A stretch of DNA of 64,000 bases from an uncultured Clostridia bacterium. Lineage in GTDB: Bacteria > Bacillota > Clostridia > Christensenellales > QALW01. Of the stretch, positions 54,598 to 63,411 are shown in pieces. Each line of letters begins with the position of its first letter. Position 1 is the first letter of the stretch. Where the stretch lies: positions 1 to 64,000 of the forward strand of contig CAKRZX010000003.1 of assembly GCA_934434555.1 (NCBI GenBank). The letters run 5' to 3'. The notes under the pieces are model-generated. The model saw nothing but the letters and a program-made list of their open reading frames with translations. It had not been told where the DNA came from and made no database searches. Both the position numbers and the translations under genes were made by a program.

Positions 54598-57525
54598 TTA
54601 CCTGTTGCTTCGGAGTGCCCTTGCAGCGGTGCCCGCGAGCCACAGCAAAGCGAATGCAATAATCAGCACAAGGCAATCTCTGCTTTTAATAAGTGCAACG
54701 GGTACAAATACTATAAGGCACGCAAGGCAGACAATCAACTGTTCAATAAACACGGAAGCAAAAATCGAACTTTTCTTCTGCCCCAGGCTGTGCATAATAC
54801 TCATTTCCCGCCTGCGCATAGATGTCATGAGGAAAGGAACTACCGCCGCAAGTATCAGCGTCAGAGCATAAATAACGGGGAACAGATGTTCCATATACCA
54901 GAGCCGCTGTTTTGTTGCACGGAAGGATTCCAGGTAACTTGAATCGTTGAACACGATATAACTTCTTACCGTGCGGATATGCCTTACTTCCGAAAATCCC
55001 GCGTCGTACAGCGTCTGCTTGACGCTTTCAAGATTCGTGCAGTCGCTTACGGTAAACGAAACAAATGAATACGTTGCATCCATTTTCAGGCACACGATGT
55101 CGCATACTTCTCTCATTTTGCCGTTTTCTTCAACAGTGCGCATTTCGTAGATTACGCCGCGATAGTCGTACAGCCAGCCCACCGCCCTTTTGTCGTCGCG
55201 GATAATTGCCGCCGCGGGCGTATATATGTTGCAGTCGCCGTTATCCGACGCAAACACGCCCACAACTTTGAGCGGAACTTTGATTATAGACGTTCCGAAT
55301 CCGATATTAAGCACCACCCGCAGATTTATTATATCCCCCGGCTCGACGTTATAGGCTTTCTGAACCTTTTGGGGAATAACGCAAAGCCCGCGGTTCTCTT
55401 TTTCGGAAAAGATACTTTCGTCGAAGCCGTCAAGATAGGAAACCGAAATGTTTTTTGCGGTCAGAAATTCGGGAGAAGCAAGCATATTATCCGTGAACAC
55501 AAGCAGAGGACCCGCTTTGAGCGAGGCAAGATACGCTTCATAAGCATAACTGTTCATATCTTTTTTATCCGGATAATAGGCTTCTTTGCCTTCAACCGAT
55601 ATAATCTGATACGCCATTGAATTGCCCGCGTTTACGCTTGTTATTCCGTCAATTCTTTTAATTGCGTCCGCAACTTCCTTTTCAATAACAAGTCCGTCGC
55701 TTTTCTGCCCGTAAATATCGGTAAAATACGCCGAAACGGTGCTTTCTTTCTGTAAACGGTCAAAACTCTGCCGATATCCCGAAAGCGAGGAAGTCATAAG
55801 CAGGAGCAGAAGCATTCCCACAGCCGCTACCGTTACCGAAACCGCCGTGCGCCCGCCGCCGCGGGAAAGCGAGAGCAGCGCATACTTGCCCGCACCGCCT
55901 TTAAGGGAACAACTTTTTCTTCTTGCCGCCGATTTTACCGTGTGCACCCTCTTTTTCTTTTCCGAAAGCGCAAGGAACAGCGCCGTAAGCCCAACAAGGC
56001 ACAGGAGCGCGCCCAAGGATATAAGCGCGGCATACACAAATTCGGGCGGCGCAAACATTTCCGAAAGCGAAACTTCCGCCGCATAGGTGTCCCTTATAAA
56101 ATAGTCAAGCGCATTTTCGCCCACAGTTATGCTTGACGCCATTATTTCAACCGCAAGATTGCAAAGCGCCTGTGCGCACACCGCGCCGAGTATTGACGCG
56201 GGAACTGCAACAGCCGCCGAGCATACAGTATAGTACAGGAAAATATTCGGCTTTGTTACGCCTAAACGGGTCATAATCCCCGCCGTTTTCTTTTGGTTTG
56301 AAACCGTTAAAAATGCGGCAAGCAGTAAAAATGCGCACCCCGCGCCAAGGCATATTCTGCAAACGGAACTTACAAGCATAGCCATATCGTTAAGTGCCGC
56401 GCTTGCCCTGCCGTAGCCCTGGTCAAACAGCGTTACGCGTATATTTTCAGGCAAAACAAGATTTTCAAGATATTCTTCGCCTTTTCCGTTTTCAAACCTG
56501 AACTGCCCGATTGTAAACGAAAGCGTTTCCGTTTTTACTCCCGCACTTTCGGGCACAAACACGCAGTCGGAATATTTTTCGTCGCCGTCAAATATTCCCG
56601 TAACGGTTAAAGGAACGGTTGTATCAAACTCATCAAAATAAAAATCAAGAGTTCCGCGCCGTGCCGCCGTGTTCAAATGCACCGTATCGCCCACGCTTAT
56701 TTTTGCAGATTGAGCGACCCTTTTTGAAATAACGCACCCGCTGTCGGAATAAAGAGCGCCGTCAACAAGGTTTACAAACCCTTGCTGAAACGGATACAGC
56801 GCTTTCGGTTCATCGGAAACCGTCACGTGCAGACGGCACTTTAAGAACTGATAATATTTTGCGAAATTATAAAACCTGCTGTCTTGCGGCAGAGAATACG
56901 TTTTGCCGTCTGTGATGTTCTCGCACGCCGATGAAGCGTCATTTTTATTATAGAAGTCGCGCACATCGAATTCCGCATACACGCTGCCGTCATTTCTGGC
57001 AACGCAGTTGATAACGTAATATTCGCCCTCTTTCGGTTCAACCCCAACGGAACTGAAATCCACGCTTATTAAAAGTTCCTTGATATCGCTGCGGTAAAAC
57101 AGCACTTTTTCCACGCGGCAGAACCACCTGTCGTCCCATTCCGATTTGCGGATTACTTTTACCGCGAAAACCGCATTATTTTTTGACCTGTCTTTCCCCA
57201 CGTAGCCCGTCATTTCGTCAAGCATACCCAGCGCATTTTCGGTTTTGGTATAACTTATCACCCCGTTTTTTATTTCGGGGCTGAAACTTTCGGCAATTTC
57301 GGCAACGTTTTCATCAATATAACTGTCATCGGGATATCCCGCGCCCGTATACTCAACCGTGCCGATTGTAATATAACTGTCTTTGCACGCTTTAAGCGCC
57401 GAATTCAGCGCAATTCCCGTGCAAAGCGACGCCGCGGTAAGCAGTACCGACAAAAACGCAAGCAGCAGAAACAGTATGCTTTTTTTGTCACGAAAGACAA
57501 ACTTCAAACCCTGACGAAAAAACAT
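54598..57525 (-). CDS. ABC transporter permease, FtsX/MacB type
   Basis: The 975-residue membrane protein has a first helix at ~17-40 followed by a long extracytoplasmic domain (~45-380). Helix clusters at ~385-520 form the first FtsX domain. A basic cytoplasmic stretch (KKKRVHTVKSAARRKSC, ~528-544) leads to a second helix at ~562-585, another long outer domain, and three final helices (~870-970). Two FtsX units fused in one chain are typical of antimicrobial-peptide or lipoprotein exporters (BceB/LolCE-like). It lies 11 nt after its ATPase gene. The substrate is unknown. Confidence 0.88.
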   Translation of the reverse strand: MFFRQGLKFVFRDKKSILFLLLAFLSVLLTAASLCTGIALNSALKACKDSYITIGTVEYTGAGYPDDSYIDENVAEIAESFSPEIKNGVISYTKTENALGMLDEMTGYVGKDRSKNNAVFAVKVIRKSEWDDRWFCRVEKVLFYRSDIKELLISVDFSSVGVEPKEGEYYVINCVARNDGSVYAEFDVRDFYNKNDASSACENITDGKTYSLPQDSRFYNFAKYYQFLKCRLHVTVSDEPKALYPFQQGFVNLVDGALYSDSGCVISKRVAQSAKISVGDTVHLNTAARRGTLDFYFDEFDTTVPLTVTGIFDGDEKYSDCVFVPESAGVKTETLSFTIGQFRFENGKGEEYLENLVLPENIRVTLFDQGYGRASAALNDMAMLVSSVCRICLGAGCAFLLLAAFLTVSNQKKTAGIMTRLGVTKPNIFLYYTVCSAAVAVPASILGAVCAQALCNLAVEIMASSITVGENALDYFIRDTYAAEVSLSEMFAPPEFVYAALISLGALLCLVGLTALFLALSEKKKRVHTVKSAARRKSCSLKGGAGKYALLSLSRGGGRTAVSVTVAAVGMLLLLLMTSSLSGYRQSFDRLQKESTVSAYFTDIYGQKSDGLVIEKEVADAIKRIDGITSVNAGNSMAYQIISVEGKEAYYPDKKDMNSYAYEAYLASLKAGPLLVFTDNMLASPEFLTAKNISVSYLDGFDESIFSEKENRGLCVIPQKVQKAYNVEPGDIINLRVVLNIGFGTSIIKVPLKVVGVFASDNGDCNIYTPAAAIIRDDKRAVGWLYDYRGVIYEMRTVEENGKMREVCDIVCLKMDATYSFVSFTVSDCTNLESVKQTLYDAGFSEVRHIRTVRSYIVFNDSSYLESFRATKQRLWYMEHLFPVIYALTLILAAVVPFLMTSMRRREMSIMHSLGQKKSSIFASVFIEQLIVCLACLIVFVPVALIKSRDCLVLIIAFALLWLAGTAARALRSNR

Positions 57526-57536
57526 ATCCGTTCCCC

Positions 57537-58193
57537 CTACTCGGTTACAATGCCGTCGTTTATTTTATAAACGATATCGGCACGCCCTGTTACGAGAGGG
57601 TCGTGAGTAACAACGACTATACACTTGTTATCGTTGTGGGCGAGGTCTGACAGCAAATCGATAACACCTTTGCTGTTTTCACTGTCAAGATTTCCCGTGG
57701 GTTCGTCGGCAAGAAGCAGACATCTGTTAAGGCTCAGCCCTCTTGCAACCGCAACGCGCTGCTGCTCGCCGCCGCTTATTTCTCTCGGAAATCTGTCAAG
57801 AAGATTTTCCGGCAGCGCAACTTTTGCCGCAAGCGTTTTTGCCTCGGCTTTTGCTTTTTCGCCGTTAATATGCGCAAGTTCCATGGGATACATTATATTT
57901 TCGAGCACGGTAAGCCCGGGAAAAAGCGAAAAATCCTGATATATTACCGAAACCGATTCTCTGCGGTATTTATTGCGGTCGATATTTTTAGTGGAAACGC
58001 CCTCAAAAAGCACGTCGCCCTCGTTAGGCACATCAAGCCCCGCAAGCAGCGATAAAAGTGTGCTTTTGCCCGCCCCCGACTTACCGATAAGGGCATACAT
58101 TTTTCCTGTTTCAAAGGAACAGGAAACGTTTTTTAACACCTGTCTGCCCTTTATATATGAAAACGAAACGTTTTCCACTCTTAAAATGCTCAT
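57537..58193 (-). CDS. ABC transporter ATP-binding protein, MacB/LolD type
   Basis: The 218-residue ATPase has Walker A GKSGAGKST (~37-45), Q-loop IYQDFSLFPG, signature SGGEQQRVAVARGL (~139-152) and Walker B CLLLADEPTGNLDS (~160-173), the latter typical of the MacB/LolD/FtsE subfamily. The ATG at 58193 follows GGAGG; a longer in-frame ORF reads back into the repeat element upstream. It pairs with the FtsX-type permease. Confidence 0.93.
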   Translation of the reverse strand: MSILRVENVSFSYIKGRQVLKNVSCSFETGKMYALIGKSGAGKSTLLSLLAGLDVPNEGDVLFEGVSTKNIDRNKYRRESVSVIYQDFSLFPGLTVLENIMYPMELAHINGEKAKAEAKTLAAKVALPENLLDRFPREISGGEQQRVAVARGLSLNRCLLLADEPTGNLDSENSKGVIDLLSDLAHNDNKCIVVVTHDPLVTGRADIVYKINDGIVTE

Positions 58194-58204
58194 GCTTTCC
58201 TCCT

Positions 58205-58472
58205 TATGCGTAAGAGAACCGACACCTGACGCCGAAAACGGTTCTTTTTGCCGATATCCAGTTTCGTCCTCCTTGAAATACTCCCGGTATTCCCGCGTCG
58301 TCCTCAACGAATCTTGAACAAAAATAATCCGTTTTCGGTGCGCGCAGTTTTAACAAAAGCAGATTTTTGTCGGGACAGGAAAATGGTAATATCGGGCATA
58401 TTTCCGAGCCGTCTGCCGCAGGGCGAAAATATGTCCGTTAAAACCGTCAGGCGTCCGGCTCTCTTATGCATA
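58205..58472. mobile_element. 268-bp MITE-like element with ~27-bp terminal inverted repeats
   Basis: The left end TATGCGTAAGAGAACCG...CACCTGACG is repeated in inverse at the right end as TATGCATAAGAGAGCCG...CGCCTGACG, with a few mismatches and one gap. The element fills the gap between the ABC operon and the next gene; its right end supplies the stop codon and last residues of the gene at 58464-59249. Inside, on the minus strand, the stretch reading RTTREYREYFKED matches RTTQEYRAYFKED in the insert at 19306-19466. No transposase ORF fits, so it would need one in trans. Confidence 0.6.
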
Positions 58473-59249
58473 TACATTTCCTGAAATTTTTATTTGAAGT
58501 TCCTTTACGCTTTCATCGTCCGGGAACAGCGATATAAGTTCGTCCGCAATGTTCTCCGCGCCCTTTCTGTCGCCCTGTGCAAGCAGTTCTTCCGCCTCTG
58601 CCGTCTTTTTGGGCAGATAAATGTTCTTGCAGTTCCGTATTGCCTCTTCTGCGGCGGAATACTTCGCGGTATCGGATTTACTTACTTTTTTAAGCGTTCT
58701 TATTGCGTCGGCATACTCGCCGTTTGAAATAAGTTCGCTTGCAGCGGAATATGCTTTGTCCGATTCCTGTTTATATTCCACCTCGTCAACGCAGTCGGCA
58801 AGATTACGCTTTGCAAAGCTGAATTTGCCGATTCGCGAAAGAAAAATCTTTGCGTTTGTTTCGTCAAACTCGCTCGAATAGAACCGCGAAACGGTATTGT
58901 TAAGTTCGTTAATCACATCGTCTTTGATATACTCGTTAAACACCTCAATGCCGCGGTACTTTTTCCACGTGTCATCGTTGTATTCTGCCGAAAAGCAAAG
59001 CGCAAAATATGCGTTAAGGTGATTTTTCAGGCTTTCAAGTTCCGCGTCCTTGTTCTGTGATTCGATAAGCACCGTTGCCGCCGCCTGATAATTGTTTTCA
59101 TTTAATGCTTTTTCAAATTTATTGACTTTTGCAAAGCCCAGAAACGGAATGTTGATTCCTATTTCGCCCATATACCATACTGCGGCACAAAGCGCAAGTA
59201 CAAGCACGAATATAAAGATTATAAGCGGCAGGCGCGAATGTTTTTTCAA
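58464..59249 (-). CDS. Single-pass membrane protein with TPR-like repeats
   Basis: The 261-residue protein starts at a TTG with GAGGTG upstream. A membrane helix (LPLIIFIFVLVLALCAAVWYM, in part, ~7-27) is followed by ~225 residues of amphipathic helices. These include repeated ALxxxxYxxA/xAIRTL units (FEKALNENNYQAAATVL, AASELISNGEYADAIRTLKK, AEELLAQGDRKGAENIADEL) typical of TPR-like folds. Not recognised as a named family; likely a scaffold facing the outside. It lies behind the prs terminator with no clear promoter of its own. Confidence 0.7.
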   Translation of the reverse strand: MKKHSRLPLIIFIFVLVLALCAAVWYMGEIGINIPFLGFAKVNKFEKALNENNYQAAATVLIESQNKDAELESLKNHLNAYFALCFSAEYNDDTWKKYRGIEVFNEYIKDDVINELNNTVSRFYSSEFDETNAKIFLSRIGKFSFAKRNLADCVDEVEYKQESDKAYSAASELISNGEYADAIRTLKKVSKSDTAKYSAAEEAIRNCKNIYLPKKTAEAEELLAQGDRKGAENIADELISLFPDDESVKELQIKISGNVYA

Positions 59250-59263
59250 AAAATCACCTCAAA

Positions 59264-59288
59264 ACAAAAAAGCGCCCGTTAAGGGCGC
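59264..59288 (-). terminator. Terminator of prs
   Basis: GCGCCC/GGGCGC stem followed by six T residues on the minus strand, 10 nt past the stop codon. Confidence 0.9.
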
Positions 59289-59297
59289 GTATATAAA

Positions 59298-60470
59298 TTA
59301 CCTTTTGCCCTTGTTGATAAGAAGTTTGTTTATCTTAGAAGAGGGGTCAAGAAGTTCGCTTATTGATGCATCGTGGTTAAGCGTGTCCACAATATAAGCA
59401 ATATATTTTGAAAGGTCAACCGTGCAGTGCCACTCGCGCTTGTCAAGTTCGGGCGTGCAGCATGTGCCGTTTGTGGTAAACACCCTGCGGATAAAACCTT
59501 TGTTATAGGCATCGTCAAAGTGTTCAAGCCCTTCGCAGAAAAGCCCGAACGTGGTGCAAACATAGATGTCGCCCGCGCCCAAATCTTTAAGTTTCACAGC
59601 CAAATCAAGTACGCTGTCGCCGGAAGAAATCATATCGTCAACTATAATAAGGTTTTTCCCCTTAACGTCGGCACCAAGATACTCGTGAGCCACTATCGGG
59701 TTGCGCCCGTTAATTACAACCGAATAATCCCGACGTTTGTAGAACATACCCAAATCAACACCCAAAACGGAAGAGAAGTATATTCCGCGTGCCATGGCGC
59801 CCTCATCGGGGCTTATTATCATAAGATGATTCTTGTCAATGTTTATATCAGGCACGGCATTTACAAGCGCCTTTATCATCTGATATGTAGGCATAACGTT
59901 TTCAAAGCCGTGTACGGGAATAGCGTTCTGAACGCGGGGGTCGTGAGCGTCGAAAGTAATGATATTGTCAACGCCCATATCCACAAGTTCCTGCAACGCC
60001 GTAGCGCAGTCAAGAGATTCGCGTCCTGCACGCTTGTGCTGGCGCCCCTCGTAAAGCATTGGCATAACAACCGTTATTCTTCTTGCCTTGCCGCCGATAG
60101 CGGTTATTATTCTTTTAAGGTCCGCATAATGGTCGTCGGGGCTCATGGGAACCTGCTGCCCGTAAAGTTTGTAGGTAAGCAGATGATTGAACACGTCGCA
60201 TACGATGTAAATGTCAAGTCCGCGGACTGACTGTTTTACCACGCCCTTTGCTTCACCGCTTCCGAAGCGGGGGCAGGCAACATCTATCATGTAGGTGTCG
60301 CGCTCGTAAGCCACAAATGACGCGTCAGCCTTAAATTCGCTGTCCCTTTCCTTACGCCATTTTGTAAGATAGTAATCGATTTTTTTGCCGATCGCCTCAC
60401 ATCCCGGCATTGCAATTATACCTAACGGTGCAAACGGCAGGGTTGTGAGATTTTCAAGATAATCAGCCAT
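59298..60470 (-). CDS. prs: Ribose-phosphate pyrophosphokinase, long variant
   Basis: It makes PRPP from ribose-5-phosphate and ATP, the precursor of nucleotides, His and Trp. At 390 residues it is ~70 longer than usual, with an extended N-terminus (~1-60) before the first phosphoribosyltransferase-like fold. Recognisable parts are VVMPMLYEGRQHKR, the divalent-metal/ATP loop FDAHDPRVQNA (~180), SPDEGAMARG (~232) and the PRPP loop LIIVDDMISSGDS (~282). The usual flexible-loop sequence is altered, so allosteric properties may differ. It has its own promoter and terminator. Confidence 0.9.
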   Translation of the reverse strand: MADYLENLTTLPFAPLGIIAMPGCEAIGKKIDYYLTKWRKERDSEFKADASFVAYERDTYMIDVACPRFGSGEAKGVVKQSVRGLDIYIVCDVFNHLLTYKLYGQQVPMSPDDHYADLKRIITAIGGKARRITVVMPMLYEGRQHKRAGRESLDCATALQELVDMGVDNIITFDAHDPRVQNAIPVHGFENVMPTYQMIKALVNAVPDINIDKNHLMIISPDEGAMARGIYFSSVLGVDLGMFYKRRDYSVVINGRNPIVAHEYLGADVKGKNLIIVDDMISSGDSVLDLAVKLKDLGAGDIYVCTTFGLFCEGLEHFDDAYNKGFIRRVFTTNGTCCTPELDKREWHCTVDLSKYIAYIVDTLNHDASISELLDPSSKINKLLINKGKR

Positions 60471-60513
60471 AGTTTTCCTCCCAAAGTACTCTTATAAACT
60501 TTTTGCTGAGTAC

Positions 60514-60542
60514 ATTATACTATTTTTCGCGCATTTTGTAAA
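60514..60542 (-). promoter_or_regulatory. Promoter of prs
   Basis: Minus-strand TTTACA, 17-nt spacer, TATAAT. Confidence 0.62.
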
Positions 60543-60622
60543 ATGCAAAAGCAAAAAAATTGTCGATTTTTTTGCCCGTTTATGCCCGACATATTTAAGT
60601 TGACATCTTTTGAAATTGTGTA

Positions 60623-60651
60623 TTGAATTTTATCGGGCAATGTGTTACTAT
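60623..60651 (+). promoter_or_regulatory. Promoter of the lipoprotein DUF4038 gene
   Basis: TTGAAT, 17-nt spacer, TACTAT. A TTGACA at about 60600 lies further upstream without a matching -10. The leader to the ATG at 60696 is ~40 nt. Confidence 0.5.
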
Positions 60652-60695
60652 ATTGTAAAGTTGAACGAAAAAATATTAAAATTCAAGGAGGAAAT

Positions 60696-63296
60696 ATGAA
60701 GAGAATCAGAGTTTTTATGGCAATATTATTACTTGCGGCTCTTTTGTGCGCCTGTGCCAAAAAGCCCGTTCCCGCAGTCCCCACGGACTCTCCCGGTGAA
60801 ACAGCCCCGGTCACCGCAAGTACGGGAGCACACGAAACCCCCGGGGTAACGGACGAAGTTACCGCCGTTCCCGGAGAAACCAACAGCACTGAGCCCACCC
60901 CCGACGGCAGCAACACCGGCGGCGGCACTCCCACGTCCTCAGGCAGCAACACCGGCGGCAGCAATACAGGCGGCACATCAACACCGGTAACGAATTTAGA
61001 GGGCAAAAACATAATTCCTGAGGCAAGCAGCAGTTTTACCGGTGTATCTTCCGTAAGCAAGACCGCGTGGACAAGAAAAATCGGTTCACCCACGGTAAGC
61101 ATATCTTCCGCAGGGTACAGCGGCAAATGTCTTTCTTTCAGGAACAACAATTCGTCCTTTGCGTCGCCCGCGATAGATATTTCAAAATATATCTCTGTCC
61201 GCAACAGTTTTACAATATCGTTCAGATATAAATTCTCCGGCAGTGCCGCCGGCGCGCCTTTCGCTCCCACAATACGTACCGATAAAACTTATTCGTTTTC
61301 GGATAAGCACGACAGCAACTGCTATTCCGCGTTCCCGTCAGCTGACGGAACGACAGCGGGCGTATGGCACACTTATACATATGCCTTTGCGGTAACTGCA
61401 AAAGACGTTACTGCGGTAAAAAACGGATACTGGAATTTTTGTTTCCATAACATTGATGCAGGTGTAACCGAAATCTATATTGACGATTTTGAGATTATAG
61501 GCGATGTTAACCCCAACGCAGCCGCAAAACCGGTAACCGATGCAAAAACATGGACGATGAATGAAGTCGTGCTTGTTTCCTCAAAAGATTACGACGACCC
61601 TTACCGTGACGTGGATGTTGACCTTGTTCTTTCCGGCGGCGGCAAAACATACACCATTCCCTGTTTCTGGGACGGCTACAACGTTTGGCGCGGCAGATTC
61701 TACTGCCCCACTTCCGGCACTTACACCTATACCACCAAGTGTACCGATACTTCAAATTCGGGGCTTCACAATCAGAAAAGCACCGTTAAGGTTACTGCGT
61801 ATTCCGGTTCCCTTGATATTTACAAACGTGGCTTTATTAAAACCGAAAACAAATATTTTGTGTATAATGACGGCACTCCGTTCTTCTATTTGGGCGACAC
61901 TCACTGGTCATTGGGGCAGGAAGAATTAAGCAAAGTTAAAACTATGGCATCCACCCGTGCAAAACAGGGGTATACCGTAATACAAAGCGAACCCATCGGG
62001 GCATCCTTTATACTCTCTGACGGTGTTGACCAGGCAGATATCCCCGGACTTCACATTTACGACAGTAAGTTTGCCGCCATTGCGGACGCCGGACTTGTAC
62101 ACGCAAACGCAGAATTCTTCTTCCCAAGTGAAATGTCAAGATTTATAGACCGTAACGGCGGGTATTCAAACGTTAAAATCGGCACGACCAATAACGGCGA
62201 TGTTATGTACGATTTGAGTTCTTCAACAAAGACCGAGCTTAAACGGCTGAGCCGCTATTGGGTTGCACGGTATTCAGCATTCCCCGTAATGTGGACGCTG
62301 GGGCAGGAAGTTGATAACGACTTTTATTGGGAGCGTGCAGGTTCCCATGATAAATGGTCCTATGTTAACAATCCATACCGCCTTGTTGCGGAATACATCA
62401 ACAAATACGATGCCTACAAGCACCCGCTTACGGCGCACCAGGAAAACACCGGTGCAACAAAAGTAGGCAATTCCGCCTTTAACGGCGTTGCTGGCCACAA
62501 CTGGTTTGCGGCGCAGTGGTCGCCGTCAACAGGCGGCGGTGTTGACCAAAACGTAGTCAGCGAATACTATAATTCCTCAAAACCCGTTGTGCTTTACGAG
62601 GGCAGATACTGCTACCTTTGGACAAAGAACTTCGGCGCACGCGCACAGGGCTACATTGCCTATCTTTCGGGAATGTACGGCTACGGCTGGGGCGGACAGG
62701 ATACGTGGAGTTACAAAAACACGTACAACGAAGATGCCTACAGTTACGACACCCGCAAAGATTCTTATCGTGATAAAATTTTGTCGGGCGAAAAGAAAAT
62801 GGCGAAGTATGAGGATTCATACACCTACACAAGCGCAATTGAAATGGGATATATGCGCACGTTCTTTGAAAACAAAGTAGGCGCATGGAACAAGTTGATT
62901 CCCTCGGTTGCCTCAGGCGTATCATTCAGGGGTGACAGCGGTGCATTCGGCGTTATTGCCGCAACTAAGGAGAAAAACAAAGCGGTACTTTATCTTTACA
63001 ATACTGCGTCCCGCACCGCTCTTGACACGGCGGGCGCAAACAGGTATCACCCTGATGATACTTCCAAGAGTTATCCCTACTACAATTCGCCTTATCCGGA
63101 GAATTCAAACAGCAGGTCTCCCGGAGCCACAGGCACTGTTTCGGGGCTGCAAAACGGAAGTTACGCGTTAACGTGGTTCGACCCCGTTAAAAACTCTTAC
63201 TCTTCCGGCGGGAACGTAACCGTCAGCGGCGGAAGCGTACATCTGCCCCAAAAGCCTTACAGCGGCGATATGGTTCTTCTCCTCACCAAAAACTGA
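60696..63296 (+). CDS. Lipoprotein glycosidase with lectin-like module and DUF5060/DUF4038 (GH140-like)
   Basis: The 866-residue protein has a lipoprotein signal (lipobox region LLCAC). A low-complexity Thr/Ser/Gly linker (~25-110) contains repeated GSNTGG units. A lectin-like module (~118-268) ends EIYIDDFEI. DUF5060 follows (~275-370, CFWDGYNVWRGRF). The DUF4038 barrel starts at TPFFYLGDTHW (~393), with candidate acids in TLGQEVDND (~535) and LYEGRYCYLW (~633). The C-terminal beta domain has a Ser/Pro-rich loop. It is closest in signatures to the gene at 7092. The ATG follows AAGGAGG. It should act at the cell surface. Confidence 0.85.
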   Translation: MKRIRVFMAILLLAALLCACAKKPVPAVPTDSPGETAPVTASTGAHETPGVTDEVTAVPGETNSTEPTPDGSNTGGGTPTSSGSNTGGSNTGGTSTPVTNLEGKNIIPEASSSFTGVSSVSKTAWTRKIGSPTVSISSAGYSGKCLSFRNNNSSFASPAIDISKYISVRNSFTISFRYKFSGSAAGAPFAPTIRTDKTYSFSDKHDSNCYSAFPSADGTTAGVWHTYTYAFAVTAKDVTAVKNGYWNFCFHNIDAGVTEIYIDDFEIIGDVNPNAAAKPVTDAKTWTMNEVVLVSSKDYDDPYRDVDVDLVLSGGGKTYTIPCFWDGYNVWRGRFYCPTSGTYTYTTKCTDTSNSGLHNQKSTVKVTAYSGSLDIYKRGFIKTENKYFVYNDGTPFFYLGDTHWSLGQEELSKVKTMASTRAKQGYTVIQSEPIGASFILSDGVDQADIPGLHIYDSKFAAIADAGLVHANAEFFFPSEMSRFIDRNGGYSNVKIGTTNNGDVMYDLSSSTKTELKRLSRYWVARYSAFPVMWTLGQEVDNDFYWERAGSHDKWSYVNNPYRLVAEYINKYDAYKHPLTAHQENTGATKVGNSAFNGVAGHNWFAAQWSPSTGGGVDQNVVSEYYNSSKPVVLYEGRYCYLWTKNFGARAQGYIAYLSGMYGYGWGGQDTWSYKNTYNEDAYSYDTRKDSYRDKILSGEKKMAKYEDSYTYTSAIEMGYMRTFFENKVGAWNKLIPSVASGVSFRGDSGAFGVIAATKEKNKAVLYLYNTASRTALDTAGANRYHPDDTSKSYPYYNSPYPENSNSRSPGATGTVSGLQNGSYALTWFDPVKNSYSSGGNVTVSGGSVHLPQKPYSGDMVLLLTKN

Positions 63297-63370
63297 CCGT
63301 ACTTTTTTCAAAGAAGATAAGGGCAAAAGCAAAGGCACGGCAACATGCCATACCTTTATATCAGTAAAGC

Positions 63371-63400
63371 AAAAGCGCACCGCATTTTCGCGGTGCGCTT
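63371..63400. terminator. Bidirectional terminator
   Basis: An 11-bp AAGCGCACCGC/GCGGTGCGCTT stem with a 6-nt loop and T runs on both sides, serving both converging genes. Confidence 0.9.
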
Positions 63401-63411
63401 TCGTTTTGTTT

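Noticed and set aside
59427..60230. 267-codon plus-strand ORF
   Set aside because: Antisense shadow of prs.
60900..60990. Gly/Ser/Asn repeats as a CRISPR or tandem-repeat locus
   Set aside because: They are short in-frame coding repeats of a protein linker (GSNTGG units), with no spacer structure.
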